NCBI RefSeq assembly: GCF_002884495.1
Contig: NZ_KZ614145.1
Coordinates: 992,001 to 1,056,000, forward strand
Direction: 5' to 3'
From: Rummeliibacillus pycnus
GTDB taxonomy: Bacteria > Bacillota > Bacilli > Bacillales_A > Planococcaceae
DNA: 64,000 nt
Below the pieces are notes generated by a model. It had not been told where the DNA came from. It did no database searches and worked only from the letters and a program-made list of their open reading frames with translations. Numbering within the stretch: the first letter of the stretch is position 1; the number at the start of each line of letters is the position of its first letter. Made by a program: the position numbers and the translations under genes. Positions 23,977 through 32,354 of the stretch are shown piece after piece.

Positions 23977-25362
23977 TCAACTATTCATTTTATCAAAACA
24001 ACTACCTATAATCATTATTCCCTTTAAAATTTCTTCATTCGGTAGCCCACCAAAACCAAGCATTAAATAGGACATTTCATCAGAATCAATCCAATGTTTT
24101 TTGGGAGAATATATTTTGACACCAGCAATCTTAGCACGTTCTATTAGTTGATCTACATCTGCATGCTTAAATTTTAATAATATATGTAATCCGCCTTGTT
24201 GACCTATTATTTCAACTTCATCCTTAAATTGCTCTTTAATTGCTTGTACTAGTGTTTGTTGCTTCTTTTGATAGGTTGTTTTCATTCTTCTTACATGCTT
24301 TTGAAAATAACCATCCCTCATAAAAATAGCAATTGCCCTTTGTAAAATGGGAGAACAGTTTTGTGTTTGTTGATGAATCATCTTTTGTGCATTTTCGATA
24401 AGAGAATCAGGAAGAATCATATAACAACATCTAACAGCTGGAAGTAAACTTTTTGAGAATGTTCCTAGATAAATAACCTTATCTAACTTATCTAATGATT
24501 TTAAAGATGGAATCGGTTTTCCTGTATATCGGAATTCACTATTATAGTCATCTTCAATAATATAGGTATTTTGATTTTTCGCCCACTTTAATAGATCCAA
24601 CCGTTTCTGTATAGGTAAAATCATACCTAATGGAAATTGATGTGAAGGCGTAACATATGCAACTTTTGCTTGCCCATTATAGATGGTATTTAGATTAATT
24701 CCATCAGACTCTATAGGTACGGGTAGGATGTCACACTGCCACTTTTCAAGGATATTTCGAACTTCATTATATCCAGGATTTTCAAAATACACTGGTTGTT
24801 TCATTAAATTTAATAACTGTACAATAAATGACACTGCTTGTTGAGTACCATTACAAATAAATATTTGCTTTTCGCTACATGTTATTCCACGCGATTGAGC
24901 TACATACTTTCTAATTTCTCCCCTTAATAAGAAATCTCCTTGAGGTACTCCATATTGTAAAATAGCTAACTCTTCCTCCATCGCTAATTTGATACATTTA
25001 CCCCAAGTACTTAAAGGAAACTTTTCCAAATCTATGGAGCCATAATGGAAATCAATCGTATTATTTATGTCGGTTGAACAAATGGCTGTAGTGTTCCCGT
25101 TTTCTTTAGAGATTGAAAATTCTTCAATGGGCAATACATATAATCCACTACGAGGCACACTTTTTATATAACCTTCTGCAATTAATTGTTGATAGGAAGC
25201 ATCAATTGTATGCTTACTTAAATTTAGTTCCTGTGCCAAATAACGGATTGATGGAAGTTTTTCTCCAGCAACTAAGTCATGAGAAATAATTTTTTCTTTT
25301 AGTTGCTCATATAATTGTATGTATTTTGGTATTTTATCTTCCGCATTCAAAAACACTTCCAT
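23977..25362 (-). CDS. MocR/GntR-family PLP-dependent transcriptional regulator
   Basis: 461 residues. An N-terminal GntR winged helix (about 5-75: YIQLYEQLKEKI ... LPSIRYLAQELNLSKHTIDASYQQL) is fused to an aminotransferase fold type I domain (about 100-455) with IEDDYNSEFRY and the PLP-lysine segment YLGTFSKSLLPAVR. MocR proteins sense PLP or amino compounds and often regulate a divergent neighbour. The divergent gene here is a PNPOx-fold flavoprotein, so a role in vitamin B6 or amino-compound metabolism is plausible. GGGGG lies 7 bases before the ATG. Confidence 0.85.
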   Translation of the reverse strand: MEVFLNAEDKIPKYIQLYEQLKEKIISHDLVAGEKLPSIRYLAQELNLSKHTIDASYQQLIAEGYIKSVPRSGLYVLPIEEFSISKENGNTTAICSTDINNTIDFHYGSIDLEKFPLSTWGKCIKLAMEEELAILQYGVPQGDFLLRGEIRKYVAQSRGITCSEKQIFICNGTQQAVSFIVQLLNLMKQPVYFENPGYNEVRNILEKWQCDILPVPIESDGINLNTIYNGQAKVAYVTPSHQFPLGMILPIQKRLDLLKWAKNQNTYIIEDDYNSEFRYTGKPIPSLKSLDKLDKVIYLGTFSKSLLPAVRCCYMILPDSLIENAQKMIHQQTQNCSPILQRAIAIFMRDGYFQKHVRRMKTTYQKKQQTLVQAIKEQFKDEVEIIGQQGGLHILLKFKHADVDQLIERAKIAGVKIYSPKKHWIDSDEMSYLMLGFGGLPNEEILKGIMIIGSCFDKMNS

Positions 25363-25474
25363 CTTAGTTCCCCCTAATTAAATCTGTCCTGTATAAATTG
25401 TTATAAACTGTCTATTTTGGATAGGTCAAAGTTTTGGTTAAATAAACTATATCATAACTATAGGAGGGATATAT

Positions 25475-26008
25475 ATGCGAATGAAATCAAGAATTTGTCA
25501 AGACGCACAAAAAATAGAACAATTTTTATTGAAGGCAGATACAGGATTTCTTGGATTAGCTTTAAACAATGAACCTTATATTGTTCCATTAAATTATGTA
25601 TGGTTTGAAGGAAGTGTTTATTTACATGGAGCTTCTGAGGGAAAAAAAGTAAACTTCATCAAGGAAAATAAAAATGCTACTTTTGTAATTAGTAAGAGTG
25701 AAGGAACAATGGTATCACCTATCCCTGCAGAAACAGATACAGCTTACTTAAGTATTATGCTGTTTGGTGAAATTCAAATTGTAAATGATTTAAGGGAAGC
25801 AACTAAAGCGATGCAAGCATTATTAGACAAATATGTAACAGGCTATTATAATTCTCCGCTTTCGTTAAAACATGTGGAGCGATATCGTTCTTCTCTTGGG
25901 AGTACGACTTGTATTTTTAAGCTAAGGCCAAATGAAATCACTGCAAAAGAAAATATAATAATTAATGACCAATTATATTATCCTGGAAGAAATGTATCAA
26001 CAGAATAA
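25475..26008 (+). CDS. Pyridoxamine 5'-phosphate oxidase-like flavin-binding protein
   Basis: 177 residues with the split-barrel FMN-binding fold: LGLALNNEPYIVPLNYVWF, then LYLHGASEGKK (shown as YLHGASEGKKVNFI), and TYLSIMLFGEI-type strands. The NimA/PNPOx-like group binds FMN or F420 and reduces small molecules; the specific substrate is unknown. It is divergent from a MocR regulator and begins after GGAGGG. A terminator follows at 26032-26076. Confidence 0.75.
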   Translation: MRMKSRICQDAQKIEQFLLKADTGFLGLALNNEPYIVPLNYVWFEGSVYLHGASEGKKVNFIKENKNATFVISKSEGTMVSPIPAETDTAYLSIMLFGEIQIVNDLREATKAMQALLDKYVTGYYNSPLSLKHVERYRSSLGSTTCIFKLRPNEITAKENIIINDQLYYPGRNVSTE

Positions 26009-26031
26009 TAAAATAGTAAATACTTGGAATT

Positions 26032-26080
26032 AAAGCCCCTGATTTTTCAACTCTAAACAGAAGAAGCAGGGGTTTTATAA
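26032..26080 (+). terminator. Intrinsic terminator after the PNPOx-like gene
   Basis: AAAGCCCCTG ... CAGGGGTTTTAT with a 25-nt loop. Confidence 0.65.
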
Positions 26081-26211
26081 AGATCTATTGATTTCAAATA
26101 TTAGTTTCCAAATAATATAATATTAGATATACAAATGAACTAAAACATGTTATTTGCATAATATAAATATTGTAGTGAAATATTTATAAAAAGGATGATA
26201 TAAAAAATGTC

Positions 26212-26364
26212 ATGGAAGAAATTATGAGTATTTCAATAATAAGTACAATTCCCCTTAGTGGAGAAGAAAAACCTGATGTCTGGGATGATTATGGATGGGA
26301 CATTGATCGTTGGGAGAATGACGGTGGTAGAAGTCTAGGCAAAAGTAATGATTGCTTGGGATAG
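26212..26364 (+). CDS. Possible small ORF of unknown function
   Basis: A 50-codon ORF, rich in Asp/Trp/Gly in its middle (PDVWDDYGWDIDRWENDGG). A weak AAGGATG site lies about 14 bases upstream. It is isolated, between the PNPOx-like gene and a repeat element. No family recognised; it may be a remnant or a chance ORF. Confidence 0.25.
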   Translation: MEEIMSISIISTIPLSGEEKPDVWDDYGWDIDRWENDGGRSLGKSNDCLG

Positions 26365-26430
26365 TTTGTGATATTACCATCTCATAATTTTGAGATTGAG
26401 AAGGAGTCAACCAATTTTCCTTTTTAGAAT

Positions 26431-26862
26431 AAAAGAGGCTGGGACAGAACAAAATTAGCCCCCCAAAGCCGAATAATTGAACTTAATAGAATCAATATCA
26501 TAAAGCATCTTTCTTTGAGAAAATACGATTATTAGATGATGAACATCATATCGAATGGTGTGAAGTGGAGGACGGCGACTCCTGCGGGAATAGCTTGAGC
26601 TGAAAGCCCCGCAGGAACGTAGTGACGAGGAGATTGAAGCCAAGCCCGCGGAAAGCGCCGTCTGAAACGGAACACAAAACTGAATGTTACGAAAAATATA
26701 TATTAAATGTTCATGCTTTTTGTACAAATTCTTTATTATGAAATGGATTCAATAGAATAATAATAAAAAGAAAAATCCGAACAAATGTGAAATTTTAAAT
26801 AGAATTTCACATTATAATTCGGATTTTTCATTAGCTAAAATTCTTTTGTCCCAACCTCTTTT
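26431..26862. repeat. Inverted-repeat-bounded structured element (MITE-like or dispersed repeat)
   Basis: Bounded by AAAAGAGGCTGGGACAGAA (from 26431) and its near-complement TTTTGTCCCAACCTCTTTT (to 26862). The core at 26566-26682 is much more GC-rich than its surroundings and folds as nested stems: GACGGCG (26571-26577) with CGCCGTC (26656-26662), and TCCTGCGGG (26580-26588) with CCCCGCAGGA (26607-26616). Similar GGACGGCGACTCCTGCGGG modules are dispersed in Bacillales genomes (from memory). No transposase and no convincing ORF. Copy number elsewhere in this genome cannot be judged from this window. Confidence 0.7.
26770..26835 (-). terminator. Terminator of the cobalamin operon, inside the repeat element's right end
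   Basis: Nested stem GAAAAATCCGAA / TTCGGATTTTTC enclosing TGTGAAATT / AATTTCACA. On the minus strand it is followed by CTTTTTATTATT. It is the first good terminator after cobQ. Confidence 0.7.
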
Positions 26863-26897
26863 ATTGAAATTGTTATGTGTAACCACAACTTTTTTTT

Positions 26898-28415
26898 CTA
26901 AATTGATTGAATAGGCGTCTGAAGCATCTTATACACTTTTTTCATATCAATATTTTGTCTCACATGATCAGCTAATAATTGATAGGCTGCCTCTCTTCTT
27001 TCTGTATCAGTCTTTACTTTCTGATCAATTGGTGTAAGGCCCTTTTTAACTCTCAGCGCGTTCACTATTTTTCGTGTAAATTCTCGATTATTAAATATCC
27101 CATGAACATACGTTCCAATCACTTGTCCATTCAATGCAATTGCACCATCATAACGACCATCAGATAATTCCAAAAATGGCGAACAACTATCGTCTTCTAT
27201 TACTGTTTTACCTAAATGAATTTCATAACCAGTTAATGATATGGAATCAAACATATTTGTCATTATTTGACCTGTCATTTGAACCGTTTTCTTCTCTTTA
27301 TTAAAAGTAGTTGTTACAGGTAATAGTGAAAGTCCTTCTGCGCTTCTTCCATCACCTTCAACAGCATCAGGATCCTGAAGGGAACGACCTAGGATTTGAA
27401 ACCCTCCGCAAATTCCGAAAATACGCGTTCCTTTATCTACAAGTGTTTGAATGACTTGTTCAAATCCTTCATCCTTTAACCATTGTAAATCCTCAATGGT
27501 ATTTTTTGTTCCAGGTATAATGAGTAAATCAGGATTGCCAAGTTCTTTTACATTACGAACAAGACGCACTCCTACTTCTGGTTCATCAAAAAAAGGATCT
27601 ACATCTGTAAAATTTGAAATACGAGGTAAGCAAATCATCGCAACATCAATTGAAAACTCACCTTGTTTTGGTTTTTTAAATCGTAGTGATGATAAAGCCA
27701 ATGAATCTTCAGCTTCAATATTAATATCTATATATGGAATGACGCCAATAACAGGAATCCCTGTTTCTTTTTCAAGCCATTCTATCCCATCATCTAACAG
27801 CTCACGCATCCCTCGAAACTTATTAATAATGATTCCTTTCACTCTAGCTCTTTCTGAATCATTAAGGAGTGCTAATGTACCAATAATTGAGGCAAACATT
27901 CCACCTCGGTCAATATCGGCAACTAATAGAACAGCCGCATCGGTAGCGTGAGCCATCCGCATATTGGCAATATCGCGATCTTTTAGATTAATCTCTGCAG
28001 GACTTCCAGCACCTTCTAATACGATCACTTCAAATTCATCTTGGAGTTTATGTATTGATTTTTGTACTATAGGCATCGCTTGTTGTACAAAATTATTACG
28101 ATAGCTCATTGCCCCCATGTCCATAAAGTGTTTACCATGTACAATAACTTCTGAGACCATATCTTGTTTTGGTTTCAGTAAAATGGGATTCATATCTGTA
28201 GTCGCGATGACTCTAGCAGCTTCAGCTTGTACACCTTGAGCTCTGCCAATTTCTCCGCCATCCATCGTAACAAAAGAGTTCAATGCCATATTTTGTGATT
28301 TAAAAGGGACAACTTTCAACCCATCATCTGAAAAAATGCGGCAAAATGCAGTACAGATCATACTTTTTCCAACATCTGAAGCAGTACCTTGAATCATAAT
28401 TGCTTTAGCTGTCAT
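26898..28415 (-). CDS. cobQ: Adenosylcobyric acid synthase (cobyric acid synthase)
   Basis: About 505 residues. An N-terminal P-loop-like ATPase (GTASDVGKSMICTAFC) is joined to a C-terminal class I glutamine amidotransferase with nucleophile Cys in RIFGICGGFQILG and a late His in GTYVHGIF. It amidates carboxylates b, d, e and g of adenosylcobyrinate a,c-diamide using glutamine. It is the last gene of the operon, overlapping btuR's stop region. The ATG at 28415 with GGGG five bases upstream gives the usual N-terminus; an ATG at 28433 overlaps the btuR stop and is also possible. Also called CbiP. Confidence 0.92.
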   Translation of the reverse strand: MTAKAIMIQGTASDVGKSMICTAFCRIFSDDGLKVVPFKSQNMALNSFVTMDGGEIGRAQGVQAEAARVIATTDMNPILLKPKQDMVSEVIVHGKHFMDMGAMSYRNNFVQQAMPIVQKSIHKLQDEFEVIVLEGAGSPAEINLKDRDIANMRMAHATDAAVLLVADIDRGGMFASIIGTLALLNDSERARVKGIIINKFRGMRELLDDGIEWLEKETGIPVIGVIPYIDINIEAEDSLALSSLRFKKPKQGEFSIDVAMICLPRISNFTDVDPFFDEPEVGVRLVRNVKELGNPDLLIIPGTKNTIEDLQWLKDEGFEQVIQTLVDKGTRIFGICGGFQILGRSLQDPDAVEGDGRSAEGLSLLPVTTTFNKEKKTVQMTGQIMTNMFDSISLTGYEIHLGKTVIEDDSCSPFLELSDGRYDGAIALNGQVIGTYVHGIFNNREFTRKIVNALRVKKGLTPIDQKVKTDTERREAAYQLLADHVRQNIDMKKVYKMLQTPIQSI

Positions 28416-28432
28416 ATGCTCCCCTTCTTCCA

Positions 28433-28969
28433 TTAAAATTCTAAACCTTTTACTGCAGGAATTCCTCTTTCATAGTAATGCTTTGTCGCATCAATCGTTG
28501 ATACTAAATCAGCCAAATCCATCAATTCCTGTCTTGCATTTCGACCAGTAATGACAAGATGCATAGTTGTAGGGCGATTTTGAATAGCCTCTATTACTTC
28601 TTGTAGCGGGAGAACATCATCGATTGGAAATTTATCAATCGATAAAGCATTATTTAATTCATCAAGAACTAATAAGTCAATTGAAGGATCTGCAAGTGCC
28701 TTTTTTGCTTTTTGCCAAGCTAATCGTAAAGCTTCACGATGTTCTTCTGGTATTTTTGTCCAAGTAAAACCAATGCCCATTTGTTCCATTTCTACGCCTA
28801 ATTTTCGTAGGGCTAATGCTTCTCCATATGTACGTTCAGGTGATTTGATAAATTGCATATATTTCACATGTAAACCTCTCCCGATTGCTCGAAGGGTTAC
28901 ACCTAGTGATGCCGTTGTTTTTCCTTTTCCCTCTCCAGTATAGATCAAAAATAAGCCTTGTTGTGCCAT
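28433..28969 (-). CDS. btuR: Cob(I)yrinic acid a,c-diamide adenosyltransferase
   Basis: 178 residues with the P-loop GEGKGKTTASLG and the Walker-B-like LLVLDELNNAL of the CobA/BtuR/CobO family, plus ITGRNA and the HYYERGIPAVKGLEF C-terminus. It transfers adenosyl from ATP to cobalt(I) corrinoids. Its position between cbiY and cobQ matches the order of the B. megaterium cobI operon. Named btuR here to avoid confusion with the SUMT gene cobA. Confidence 0.93.
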   Translation of the reverse strand: MAQQGLFLIYTGEGKGKTTASLGVTLRAIGRGLHVKYMQFIKSPERTYGEALALRKLGVEMEQMGIGFTWTKIPEEHREALRLAWQKAKKALADPSIDLLVLDELNNALSIDKFPIDDVLPLQEVIEAIQNRPTTMHLVITGRNARQELMDLADLVSTIDATKHYYERGIPAVKGLEF

Positions 28970-28984
28970 TTTTCTATCTCCCCT

Positions 28985-29548
28985 TTATAACCACGTCGTT
29001 TTTTCATCAAATGGAATTCTTGTAGTTGCGGGAACTTCTGTACCTTCTTCAGGATAACCGATGAAGATTGTTCCAATTACTTTTTCATTTTCTGGTGAAC
29101 CGATAAAGTGATGCATACGTTCGTCATGGACTAACCCTACGCCTCGAGTTCTCCATACAAATCCTAAACCTAACTCTTGTGCGGCTAACCACATGGAATG
29201 GATTGCACAGCAAGTTGCAAAAATATTATCATCAGAATCATCTGGTTTATCTGGAATTAACGCTGATGTAACAATAATGGCTACTGGTGTAATTGTTACA
29301 ACTTTTAAAGAACTTTCTACTAAATGTGGTTTTGTTGGGAACCGTTGTTGTAAGTATTCGGTCGCCATTTCTTCATAGCGCTTCATCGCCTCACCTTGGA
29401 TCACGTAGAAATGCCATGGTTGACGTAATCGATCATTTGGTGCATAAGTAGCTATTTCCAATAATTTTTTAATCTTTTCTTTCTCAACAGGGCGATCTGC
29501 ATAATTTCGGATTGCTCTTCGTTCTTTAATCGCTTCAATAATCGTCAT
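28985..29548 (-). CDS. cbiY: Nitroreductase-family flavoprotein CbiY
   Basis: 187 residues: RRAIRNYADRPVEKEKI, APNDRLRQPWHFYVI and GLGFVWRTRGVG are nitroreductase/FMN-binding motifs. The same gene in the same operon position is called cbiY in B. megaterium; its role in corrin synthesis is not established. BluB, which makes the lower ligand DMB, belongs to the same fold, but I cannot tell from the sequence whether this protein does that or reduces cobalt or another intermediate. GAGGAG precedes the ATG. Confidence 0.8.
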   Translation of the reverse strand: MTIIEAIKERRAIRNYADRPVEKEKIKKLLEIATYAPNDRLRQPWHFYVIQGEAMKRYEEMATEYLQQRFPTKPHLVESSLKVVTITPVAIIVTSALIPDKPDDSDDNIFATCCAIHSMWLAAQELGLGFVWRTRGVGLVHDERMHHFIGSPENEKVIGTIFIGYPEEGTEVPATTRIPFDEKTTWL

Positions 29549-29558
29549 TACTTTCTCC

Positions 29559-30323
29559 TCAAATCAAAACAGTTTGATTTTCAAACCATTGAATTTTATC
29601 TCTTAGTTGAACAACTTCCCCCACTAATACCATCGATGGGTTATGAAATTTTTCTTGGATTACTAAATCATGAATGGTTTCTAATGTACCTGTTATTGTA
29701 CGTTGATGTTCTGTTGTTCCCCATTCAATTACCGCTACAGGGGTAGTCGCACGTTTACCATTTTCAATAAGCTTTTTGCTAATATACGCAAGATTTCCAA
29801 CACTCATATAAAATGCGATGGTATCAATACCATTAGCTAATGCATACCAGTTTAAGTGATCTTGTCCTTTTTCTTCTCGCCCATGACCAGTCACAATCGC
29901 AAAACTTGAAGCAAACTCTCTATGCGTAACAGGAATTCCTGCATAGGCTGGTGCTGCGATTCCTGCTGTAATTCCTGGAACAATTTCATATTCAATGCCA
30001 TGTTCAACAAGTACTTCTGCTTCCTCTGCACCACGGCCAAAAACGCATGGATCGCCACCTTTTAGGCGTGTAACAACTTTACCTTCAAGTGCCTTTTCTA
30101 CTAATAATTCATGAATTTGCTCCTGTATGAAATGATGTTTACCTGGGGATTTACCGCAAAAAATAAGTTCTGCATCTCCCTTTGCATGTACCAAAAGAGA
30201 TGGATTTACGAGACGATCATATGCAATGACATCTGCTTTTTGAATGCATTCTAGGCCATATACCGTTATTAATTTTGGATCACCTGGGCCTGCACCTACT
30301 AAATAGACTTTTCCTGGAGTCAT
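29559..30323 (-). CDS. cobA: Uroporphyrinogen-III C-methyltransferase (SUMT)
   Basis: 254 residues, the class III SAM methyltransferase fold: VGAGPGDPKLITVYG near the N-terminus, LKGGDPCVFGRGAEE, and VPGITAGIAAPAYAGIP. It methylates uroporphyrinogen III at C2 and C7 to give precorrin-2, feeding both siroheme and cobalamin. Start overlaps the sirC stop by 4 bp. It is a stand-alone SUMT, not the fused CysG. Confidence 0.93.
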   Translation of the reverse strand: MTPGKVYLVGAGPGDPKLITVYGLECIQKADVIAYDRLVNPSLLVHAKGDAELIFCGKSPGKHHFIQEQIHELLVEKALEGKVVTRLKGGDPCVFGRGAEEAEVLVEHGIEYEIVPGITAGIAAPAYAGIPVTHREFASSFAIVTGHGREEKGQDHLNWYALANGIDTIAFYMSVGNLAYISKKLIENGKRATTPVAVIEWGTTEHQRTITGTLETIHDLVIQEKFHNPSMVLVGEVVQLRDKIQWFENQTVLI

Positions 30324-30961
30324 TGAATCGTCCCCTTTTTCAACAATTTTTCAAATAGTTGTTCACGTTCTTTTAATTGTTTTGTTTTTGTTAATGTTAG
30401 AAACTGTGAATCGAGTAATTCTTGTAAGAGATAACTTTTTTGCTTCGAATCTTTTACTTCATCAATAATTTGACGTCTTGCTTTTTGTAAGAATTCTATA
30501 TAATCTTCATATGAATCGTCATATTGAGCTTCTAATTCTTTTTTAATTTCTTTTGCGAGTTTTGGATTTGCACCTGATGTCGAGACAGCAATTGTTAATG
30601 GCCCACGTTGCACCACTGAAGGGACAATAAATTGACTGAGCTCTTCACAATCTACAATATTACAAAGCTGTTGTTTGCTTGCATATTGAGCTACCTGTTC
30701 ATTCGTTTTAGAAGAATTGGTAGCTGCAATGATCAAAAATGCATCGTTTAAATCATCTGGCGTAAAGCATTTCTTTTTCCATTGAATAGTGTCTTCTTCC
30801 GCTAATTGTTTTAGTTCTGGTGAAAGTTCTGGGCTAATTACTGTTACTTGAGCTTGGGCTTTTAATAAACTCGTTACTTTACGTGTTGCAACTGCACCCC
30901 CACCAACAACTAGAGCCGCTCGACCTTCTATATTCAACATCATTGGATAATAATTAGCCAT
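30320..30961 (-). CDS. sirC: Precorrin-2 dehydrogenase (CysG-B/SirC type)
   Basis: 213 residues from the ATG at 30961, which overlaps the cbiA stop (ATGGCTAA). The NAD-binding motif AALVVGGGAVATRKV is near the N-terminus, followed by the CysG-N dimerisation region (VVQRGPLTIAVSTSGANPKLAK). It oxidises precorrin-2 to sirohydrochlorin. The ferrochelatase-like ability of full CysG proteins is not needed here because CbiX inserts cobalt. Known in B. megaterium as cysG(B). An earlier in-frame start at 31015 lies inside cbiA and has no ribosome binding site. Confidence 0.88.
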   Translation of the reverse strand: MANYYPMMLNIEGRAALVVGGGAVATRKVTSLLKAQAQVTVISPELSPELKQLAEEDTIQWKKKCFTPDDLNDAFLIIAATNSSKTNEQVAQYASKQQLCNIVDCEELSQFIVPSVVQRGPLTIAVSTSGANPKLAKEIKKELEAQYDDSYEDYIEFLQKARRQIIDEVKDSKQKSYLLQELLDSQFLTLTKTKQLKEREQLFEKLLKKGTIQ

Positions 30962-32342
30962 TTGTATGCACAGCTTTCTTCTGATATTTTTTACATTGTT
31001 CAATCCATTGAACAACTAGCTGTGGGTTAGATGCAAAATGAAAGTGTGTATACCCAGCAATTAAATTGTCATGCATATAACCTTCCCCTTGCTTCTTAAA
31101 ACGGCTCTTCGTTTCATAGGCATAATTGCTTTTTTCTGGTTGTGAGTAAGTTGAATAGTGGAATTCATGCCCTTTTGCTTCTTGACCTTCTCCAATTAAA
31201 AAGTTACCTTTTACTCCGAAAATTTCCCGGTATCCTAATGCAACTAGATTAGTTTGCATCTCAATAGTTCCTGGTATAGCTCCTACCATTTCATAGCGTT
31301 TTCCATCAGTAGTGAAAATAGACTCCGTTAGGTACATAAAACCGCCACATTCAGCTAATGTTGGAATACCTTTAGAAATTGCATGATGAATAGATTCTTT
31401 CACTGCAGTTTGTTGTGATAGTTCGTCCGCAAATTCTTCTGGAAAACCGCCACCAATATACAATCCATCTGCATCAGGAGGTACTACTTCGCCATTTAAA
31501 GGTGCAAAATACTCGATTGCTACCCCATTAGCTTGAAGTAATTCCAGATTTTCTTGATAGTAAAAATTAAATGCTGCGTCTTTCGCCACTGCAATTTTCA
31601 CTTGTTGATCTGCTTTTTTCTCGAATATACTTGGGTGAATCGATGAAAGTTCACTAGAAGCGGATAACTGATAAATTTTTTCTAGATCAACAGTTTCACT
31701 AATTACTTCGCCTAATTGTTGAAAGAATGGTTGTAATTCACCGCGTTCAATCGCAGGAATTAATCCCAAATGTCGACTTGGCATATAAATATTTTTTTCT
31801 TTTTTTAAGTAACCAACTACTGGTATACTACATTCTTTCTCAATAGCAGCTTTTACAATTTTATAATGCCCTTCACTTCCTACTTGATTGGCAATGACAC
31901 CTACTATATTGACGTTTTCATTTAATAATTGGAAACCTTTAACAATGGCTGCTGAACTACGTGCAATACTGCTACAATTTACAATAAGTAATACAGGACT
32001 TTTCGTTAATATGCTAATTTCAGCAGTAGAACCTCGATCTTCTAATGGAGATTTTCCATCATAGAACCCCATTACCCCTTCAATAATTGAAATATCTACA
32101 TCTCTGCTGTTTCTCTCCAAGATATCTATAACCGTTCCTTCTTCAAACATCCAACTATCTAAATTTCGGGAAGGTCTGCCAGTTACTGCCGTATGGAAGG
32201 TAGGATCAATATAATCTGGTCCACATTTAAATCCTTGTACTAGGTAACCTTTTTGTTGTAGTGCAGCCATTAGTCCAATTGTAAAGGTTGTTTTGCCGAC
32301 ACCACTACCTGTTCCAGCAATCACCAATCTATTTGATGACAT
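30954..32342 (-). CDS. cbiA: Cobyrinate a,c-diamide synthase
   Basis: 462 residues. N-terminal ATPase domain with GTGSGVGKTTFTIGL and a KCGPDYIDPTFH segment, C-terminal amidotransferase with nucleophile Cys in TLAECGGFMYL and late HFHFASNP. It amidates the a and c side chains of cobyrinate using glutamine and ATP. It follows cbiG by 12 bases and overlaps sirC by 8. Confidence 0.93.
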   Translation of the reverse strand: MSSNRLVIAGTGSGVGKTTFTIGLMAALQQKGYLVQGFKCGPDYIDPTFHTAVTGRPSRNLDSWMFEEGTVIDILERNSRDVDISIIEGVMGFYDGKSPLEDRGSTAEISILTKSPVLLIVNCSSIARSSAAIVKGFQLLNENVNIVGVIANQVGSEGHYKIVKAAIEKECSIPVVGYLKKEKNIYMPSRHLGLIPAIERGELQPFFQQLGEVISETVDLEKIYQLSASSELSSIHPSIFEKKADQQVKIAVAKDAAFNFYYQENLELLQANGVAIEYFAPLNGEVVPPDADGLYIGGGFPEEFADELSQQTAVKESIHHAISKGIPTLAECGGFMYLTESIFTTDGKRYEMVGAIPGTIEMQTNLVALGYREIFGVKGNFLIGEGQEAKGHEFHYSTYSQPEKSNYAYETKSRFKKQGEGYMHDNLIAGYTHFHFASNPQLVVQWIEQCKKYQKKAVHTNG

Positions 32343-32354
32343 CGTAATTTCCTC

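Noticed and set aside
26455-26727. 90-codon minus-strand ORF inside the repeat element
   Set aside because: Its sequence is the GC-rich stem region read through; no ribosome binding site and low-complexity Ser/Arg composition.
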